Source: Caballeronia sp. (GTDB lineage Bacteria > Pseudomonadota > Gammaproteobacteria > Burkholderiales > Burkholderiaceae). From it: DNA of 35,337 bases. Below are positions 31,913 through 35,337 of this stretch, piece after piece; position 1 is the stretch's first letter, and every line of letters begins with the position of its first letter. The notes beneath the pieces are model-generated. The model was not told where the DNA came from and searched no databases. It saw nothing but the letters and a program-made list of their open reading frames with translations. Where the stretch lies: assembly GCF_028292365.1 (NCBI RefSeq), contig NZ_JAQGMM010000353.1, positions 1 to 35,337 on the forward strand. Reading direction: 5' to 3'. Both the position numbers and the translations under genes were made by a program.

Positions 31913-32956
31913 ATGCCAGTCAGCGACTACCAGATGATTGAAGCGTGGAAGCAGGTGCTAACGCTTTCGCGGCTCGAAGCGGGTCAGACCGTCACCATTC
32001 TCACGAGTGCCGGGACTCATCCACAAACGCTCTCGACTGCGTTGATCGCCACGCAGTCGATGGGCGCGATCGTCAACCGGCTGGACTTGCCTCCGGTGAA
32101 CGGCGAGAAGGCGCTCAGCCGTGACCCGCTTGCCTACCTCGGTACAACGCCGCTGACGGGGAACCCCGCGGCGATTGCCGCACTCAAGGCGAGTGACCTT
32201 GTGCTGGACTTGATGACGCTGCTGTTCTCGCCCGAGCAACTCGACATCCTGAAGACCGGCACCAAGATTCTTCTCGCGGTCGAGCCGCCCGAGGTGCTTA
32301 CGCGGCTCGTGCCGAGTCTGGCCGATCGCGAGCGGGTATTGGCCGCCCAGGCGCGTATCAACGGCGCGCGCGAGATGCACATCGTTTCGGCTGCGGGGAC
32401 AGACTTTCATTGCCCGCTGGGCGAATTCGAGGCGATTGCGGAATACGGTTTCGTCGATGAACCGGGGCGATGGGATCACTGGCCAAGCGGTTTTGCACTG
32501 ACATTCCCGAACGAAGGCCGTGCCCATGGGCGCATCGTGATCAACCGCGGAGACATCCTGCTGCCACAGAAGAAATACGTTCAGGATCGCATTGAACTGA
32601 CTATCGAGAACGGCTTTGCTACCCGGATCGATGGAGGCATGGACGCGGATCTGCTCAACGAATACATGAGCACCTTCGAGGACCCGGAAGCGTACGCGAT
32701 CTCGCATATCGGCTGGGGACTTCAGCCGCGCGCGCACTGGTCGACGCTGGGCCTATACGATCGCGAGGCGACTATCGGCATGGACGCGCGTGCTTTCGAA
32801 GGTAACTTTCTGTTCTCGTTGGGACCGAACAACGAAGCGGGCGGCAAGCGAACGACGACCTGTCACATCGATATTCCGCTGCGTCACTGCGACGTGTTCC
32901 TCGATGGTGAAGCGGTGGTACGCAACGGCCACGTGCTGGACAAACAAGATAAGTAA
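31913..32956 (+). CDS. picD: 2,5-dihydroxypyridine 5,6-dioxygenase
   Basis: Fe(II)-dependent extradiol-type cleavage of 2,5-dihydroxypyridine to N-formylmaleamate. The 347-aa protein has the three iron ligands known for NicX of Pseudomonas putida at identical numbers: H265 (ISHIGWG), H318 and D320 (TCHIDIP). This is strong support for function. GGAG precedes the ATG at 31913. It is the diagnostic gene of the cluster: picolinate, nicotinate and nicotine pathways all pass through its substrate. The presence of a decarboxylase and a Rieske oxygenase in place of a NicC-like flavin monooxygenase points to picolinate. The nicotinate equivalent is called nicX. Confidence 0.95.
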   Translation: MPVSDYQMIEAWKQVLTLSRLEAGQTVTILTSAGTHPQTLSTALIATQSMGAIVNRLDLPPVNGEKALSRDPLAYLGTTPLTGNPAAIAALKASDLVLDLMTLLFSPEQLDILKTGTKILLAVEPPEVLTRLVPSLADRERVLAAQARINGAREMHIVSAAGTDFHCPLGEFEAIAEYGFVDEPGRWDHWPSGFALTFPNEGRAHGRIVINRGDILLPQKKYVQDRIELTIENGFATRIDGGMDADLLNEYMSTFEDPEAYAISHIGWGLQPRAHWSTLGLYDREATIGMDARAFEGNFLFSLGPNNEAGGKRTTTCHIDIPLRHCDVFLDGEAVVRNGHVLDKQDK

Positions 32957-32965
32957 GGAAGCGGC

Positions 32966-33589
32966 ATGTCAAATGAACTTGAACCCTACCAGCGCCAGAG
33001 CTTCGGCTCGACGCTTGAACCGAAGGCGCCGGTGGGTTTGCTTATCGTCGATTTCGTCAACGGCTTTGCGGACCCTGCAGTGTTTGGCGGGGGCAACGTT
33101 GCGCCGGCCATCGAGCGCACCGTCGCGCTGCTGGCACACGCGCGTGAGCGCGGTTGGCCCGTCGCCCACACGCGCATTGTGTTCGCCGACGATGATGCAG
33201 ATGTAAATATCTTTACGCTGAAGGTGCCAGGTCTGCTCTCGCTCAAGGAGCATGCGCATAACAGCGCCATCGTGCCGCAACTTACGCCGCGCGAAGGCGA
33301 ACTGGTGGTGCGCAAGACGGTCCCGTCGGCGTTCTTTGGCACGTCGCTGGCTGCGTGGCTCGCGTTGCGTGGTGTGCAGACGCTGGTGATTGCCGGTGCC
33401 GTGACAAGCGGTTGCGTGCGCGCAAGCGTGGTGGACGCCATGCAGTGTGGCTTCCGTCCGCTCGTGCTGTCCGACTGCGTGGGTGACCGCGCCATTGCCC
33501 CTCACGACGCCAACCTGTTCGACATGGCGCAAAAATACGCGGCCGTCATGACCTGTGACGAAGCACTGGAAGTACTCGGAGACGCTTAG
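32966..33589 (+). CDS. picF: maleamate amidohydrolase (isochorismatase-like)
   Basis: A 207-aa cysteine hydrolase of the isochorismatase fold that converts maleamate to maleate and ammonia. The triad D29 (LIVDFVNGF), K117 (VVRKTVPSAF) and C150 (VTSGCVRASV) stands at the numbers known for NicF, with the cis-peptide region 'GAVTSGCV' intact. It begins nine bases after the dioxygenase stop, with AAGGAAG as binding site. Last gene of the lower operon. The ammonia released is the route by which the pyridine nitrogen becomes available to the cell. Confidence 0.94.
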   Translation: MSNELEPYQRQSFGSTLEPKAPVGLLIVDFVNGFADPAVFGGGNVAPAIERTVALLAHARERGWPVAHTRIVFADDDADVNIFTLKVPGLLSLKEHAHNSAIVPQLTPREGELVVRKTVPSAFFGTSLAAWLALRGVQTLVIAGAVTSGCVRASVVDAMQCGFRPLVLSDCVGDRAIAPHDANLFDMAQKYAAVMTCDEALEVLGDA

Positions 33590-33609
33590 CAAGCTTGAAG
33601 GAGGAGGGC

Positions 33610-33642
33610 ATGGCAGACATGGCGTTCCAAATCAAAGCGTGA
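33610..33642 (+). other. 10-codon mini-ORF with very strong ribosome binding site
   Basis: ATG at 33610 follows GAAGGAGGAGGG at about ideal distance and encodes MADMAFQIKA before TGA at 33640. The stop codon falls within the right arm of an inverted repeat, CAAATCA (33628-33634) / TGATTTG (33640-33646). It may be the 5' stump of a lost gene or a leader peptide before the transporter. No known leader family fits. Confidence 0.35.
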
Positions 33643-33678
33643 TTTGACTCCGGCCAAGTGTGTCCAGTCAATTTTGTT

Positions 33679-33698
33679 CAATTAGCATAACTGAATTG
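33679..33698 (+). promoter_or_regulatory. degenerate third copy of the pic operator before the transporter
   Basis: CAATT and AATTG arms enclose AGCATAACTG, giving TTAG-CATAA-CTGA (33682-33694), one base longer and one substitution away from TCAG-CATA-CTGA. It lies 33 bases before the transporter start, comparable to the other two operators. Regulation of uptake by the same repressor is plausible but weaker than for the perfect sites. Confidence 0.45.
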
Positions 33699-33731
33699 GA
33701 ACGTGGTGGAACCTTGCAGCCAGGAGTGAGA

Positions 33732-35327
33732 ATGGACATCTCGACGTCCGAGCCAACGCGGCGCGCTGTCACGCGCCGCGAATTTACGCTGATCATCGCG
33801 TCATCATTCGGGGCATTGCTCGAATGGTACGATTTTTATATCTATGCGGCGTTGGCTGGAACATTCAGTACGCTTTTCTTTCCCAGCGGCAATGACACCA
33901 CGGCCTTTCTGGCCAGTCTCGCGACCTTCGGTGCAGGATTTCTGGTACGGCCGCTCGGTGCGTTGTTCTTCGGCCGTCTAGGCGACAGGATCGGCCGGAA
34001 ATATACTTTCATGGCGACAATCGTCCTGATGGGTGTTGCCACGGTCGGTGTCGGGCTACTGCCTACTTTCGCGAAAATCGGCATGCTGGCGCCCGTGTTA
34101 CTTGTCTGCTTGCGCCTGTTGCAGGGTTTCGCATTGGGCGGCGAAACAGGCGGGGCGGCGACTTACCTCGCGGAACATTCTCCGGCTGGCCGCCGCGGTT
34201 TTTACACGAGCTCGCTTCAAACTACTGCGACGCTTGGGTTGCTGTCATCCATTGCGGTGGTCAGCGCAAGCCGGAGCGCCATGAATGATGCGTCATTCCA
34301 GGATTGGGGCTGGCGCGTACCGTTCCTGGTTTCTCTTGTGTTACTCGTAGTCTCCGTTTACCTGCGGACGAAGCTGGCGGAGTCGCCGACCTTCCAGGGG
34401 ATGAAAGAGGCGGGGAGATTGTCGAAGTCGCCGATTAGTGAGAGCTTTGGCAAGTGGGAAAATCTCAAGTACGTGCTCATCATGTTGTTCAGCACGGCGT
34501 CCGGTGTTGGCGTCGTGTTCGGCACTGGGCACTTCTACTCCATGTATTTCCTGCAGAACACACTGAAAGTCGCACCTGATACGGTGAGCCTTTATCTGGC
34601 CATCGCGCTGGTGGGCGTCTTTCCGTTCTACCTTGTATTCGGCTGGCTTTCGGACCGCATCGGGCGCAAGTGGATCATGATGACCGCCTGCCTGTTGCTT
34701 GCGCTAACGACCCTGCCTATCTTTCACGCGCTGACGCATTACGCTAATCCGGAACTGGAGCGGTTCCAGAAAACCTCGCCGGTTACCGTTCACGCGGATG
34801 ACTGTCACTTCTCGTTGTTCGCAGCGCCCAGGAGCGAATGCGACCGCATCCGCTCGTTCCTGAGTGCCTCGGGAGTCTCGTACCAGCAAGTCCCGTTGCA
34901 GGCCGGCCAAGTGACCGCTACGGCCATCGGCGGTGTAACTGTGCACGGTAGCGACAAGAACGATCTGGAGCGCGCGCTGCTGGCCGCTGGCTGGGTACGG
35001 CACGCGGACCCGTCGCAGATCAACGCGCCTGCCGTGATTTTCCTGATGTGGTTGCTGATTGCGTATCTCGCCATGGTCTACGGCCCGATGGCGGCATTCA
35101 TGGTTGAACTCTTTCCCGCGCGAATTCGCTACACCTCTCTCTCGCTTCCGTTCCATCTTGGATCTGGCTGGTTTGGCGGAATGCTGCCGTTTGTCGTCTC
35201 TGCTATGGCAATCGAAAATGGGAATGTGTACTTCGGCCTGTGGTACCCGATCGTGATTGCAGGCGTGTCGCTGATAGTCGGCGTGCTCTTCGTTCCTGAA
35301 ACGTTCCGCCGGGACATTTCGCAGTGA
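33732..35327 (+). CDS. MFS transporter, metabolite:H+ symporter (MHS) type, predicted picolinate uptake
   Basis: A 531-aa inner-membrane carrier of the sugar-porter-like MHS branch (ShiA/ProP relatives). The hallmark 'GALLEWYDFYIYAALA' helix 1, the loop 2-3 motif 'GRLGDRIGRKYTF' and its repeat 'GWLSDRIGRKW' are present. So are 'RLLQGFALGGETGGAATYLAEHSPAGRRGFYTSSLQ' and a late 'ELFPARIRYTSLSLPFHLGSGWFGG'. An extra, non-hydrophobic loop of about 95 residues (337-432), with C358 and C370, separates two C-terminal helices; I recall this from a subset of Burkholderiales MHS carriers. The ATG at 33732 has AGGAG five bases upstream; an in-frame start at 33660 would overlap the operator-like repeat. 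The substrate is inferred from context. Confidence 0.88.
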   Translation: MDISTSEPTRRAVTRREFTLIIASSFGALLEWYDFYIYAALAGTFSTLFFPSGNDTTAFLASLATFGAGFLVRPLGALFFGRLGDRIGRKYTFMATIVLMGVATVGVGLLPTFAKIGMLAPVLLVCLRLLQGFALGGETGGAATYLAEHSPAGRRGFYTSSLQTTATLGLLSSIAVVSASRSAMNDASFQDWGWRVPFLVSLVLLVVSVYLRTKLAESPTFQGMKEAGRLSKSPISESFGKWENLKYVLIMLFSTASGVGVVFGTGHFYSMYFLQNTLKVAPDTVSLYLAIALVGVFPFYLVFGWLSDRIGRKWIMMTACLLLALTTLPIFHALTHYANPELERFQKTSPVTVHADDCHFSLFAAPRSECDRIRSFLSASGVSYQQVPLQAGQVTATAIGGVTVHGSDKNDLERALLAAGWVRHADPSQINAPAVIFLMWLLIAYLAMVYGPMAAFMVELFPARIRYTSLSLPFHLGSGWFGGMLPFVVSAMAIENGNVYFGLWYPIVIAGVSLIVGVLFVPETFRRDISQ

Positions 35328-35337
35328 AGCGGGTTTC

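Noticed and set aside
1-35337. CRISPR array, tRNA or rRNA genes, prophage genes
   Set aside because: No regularly spaced repeats, cloverleaf-like segments, rRNA signatures or phage structural proteins were seen on either strand.

Overview
The window looks like a chromosomal or megaplasmid segment of a Burkholderia-group beta-proteobacterium (Paraburkholderia, Caballeronia or Burkholderia). The grounds are high-GC codon usage, several DUF4148 secreted proteins, an Ohr protein, an xdhABC block, a cat ortho-cleavage operon and an ISKra4-like transposase remnant, all typical of that group. The genus is inferred from gene content only.

Left part (1-4,900): a lone MlaC/Ttg2D-like periplasmic protein on the minus strand, then a frameshifted transposase relic. 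Next comes a catB-catA operon (muconate cycloisomerase, catechol 1,2-dioxygenase) with a near-ideal CatR-type site (ATAC-N7-GTAT) in front and a hairpin terminator behind. Neither catR nor catC is present.

Middle part (4,900-14,900), almost all minus strand: an ECF sigma factor with two ATGA-coupled downstream genes (a 92-aa anti-sigma-like protein and a full anti-sigma factor); a three-gene operon of a Tat-type beta-propeller protein, a sterol-desaturase-type hydroxylase and a CtaG-like membrane protein; three hypothetical or zinc-ribbon genes; ohr; and three small exported DUF4148-type proteins. Two of these are preceded by a duplicated, collinear 106-bp regulatory module.

xdh block (15,051-19,551): xdhA, xdhB and an xdhC that lacks the usual N-terminal half. 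It is followed by a gene-poor stretch and rnk.

Right part (21,187-35,327) is the highlight: a complete predicted pathway for picolinic acid (pyridine-2-carboxylate), matching the scheme known from the Alcaligenes faecalis pic cluster. A three-subunit molybdenum hydroxylase (24,629-29,111; its Fe-S subunit is fused to a CoxG domain) would make 6-hydroxypicolinate. A four-component Rieske oxygenase (21,187-24,576) would make 3,6-dihydroxypicolinate. An amidohydrolase-family decarboxylase would give 2,5-dihydroxypyridine. A 2,5-dihydroxypyridine dioxygenase, N-formylmaleamate deformylase, maleamate amidase and maleate isomerase would finish to fumarate. An MHS-type transporter closes the cluster. 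The catalytic residues of the lower-pathway enzymes are all visible. Two transcription units are preceded by the same TCAG-N4-CTGA operator, and a degenerate third copy precedes the transporter. This fits control by a MarR-type PicR repressor, but no such gene lies in the window. The pathway assignment rests on family recognition and gene order, not on any search.
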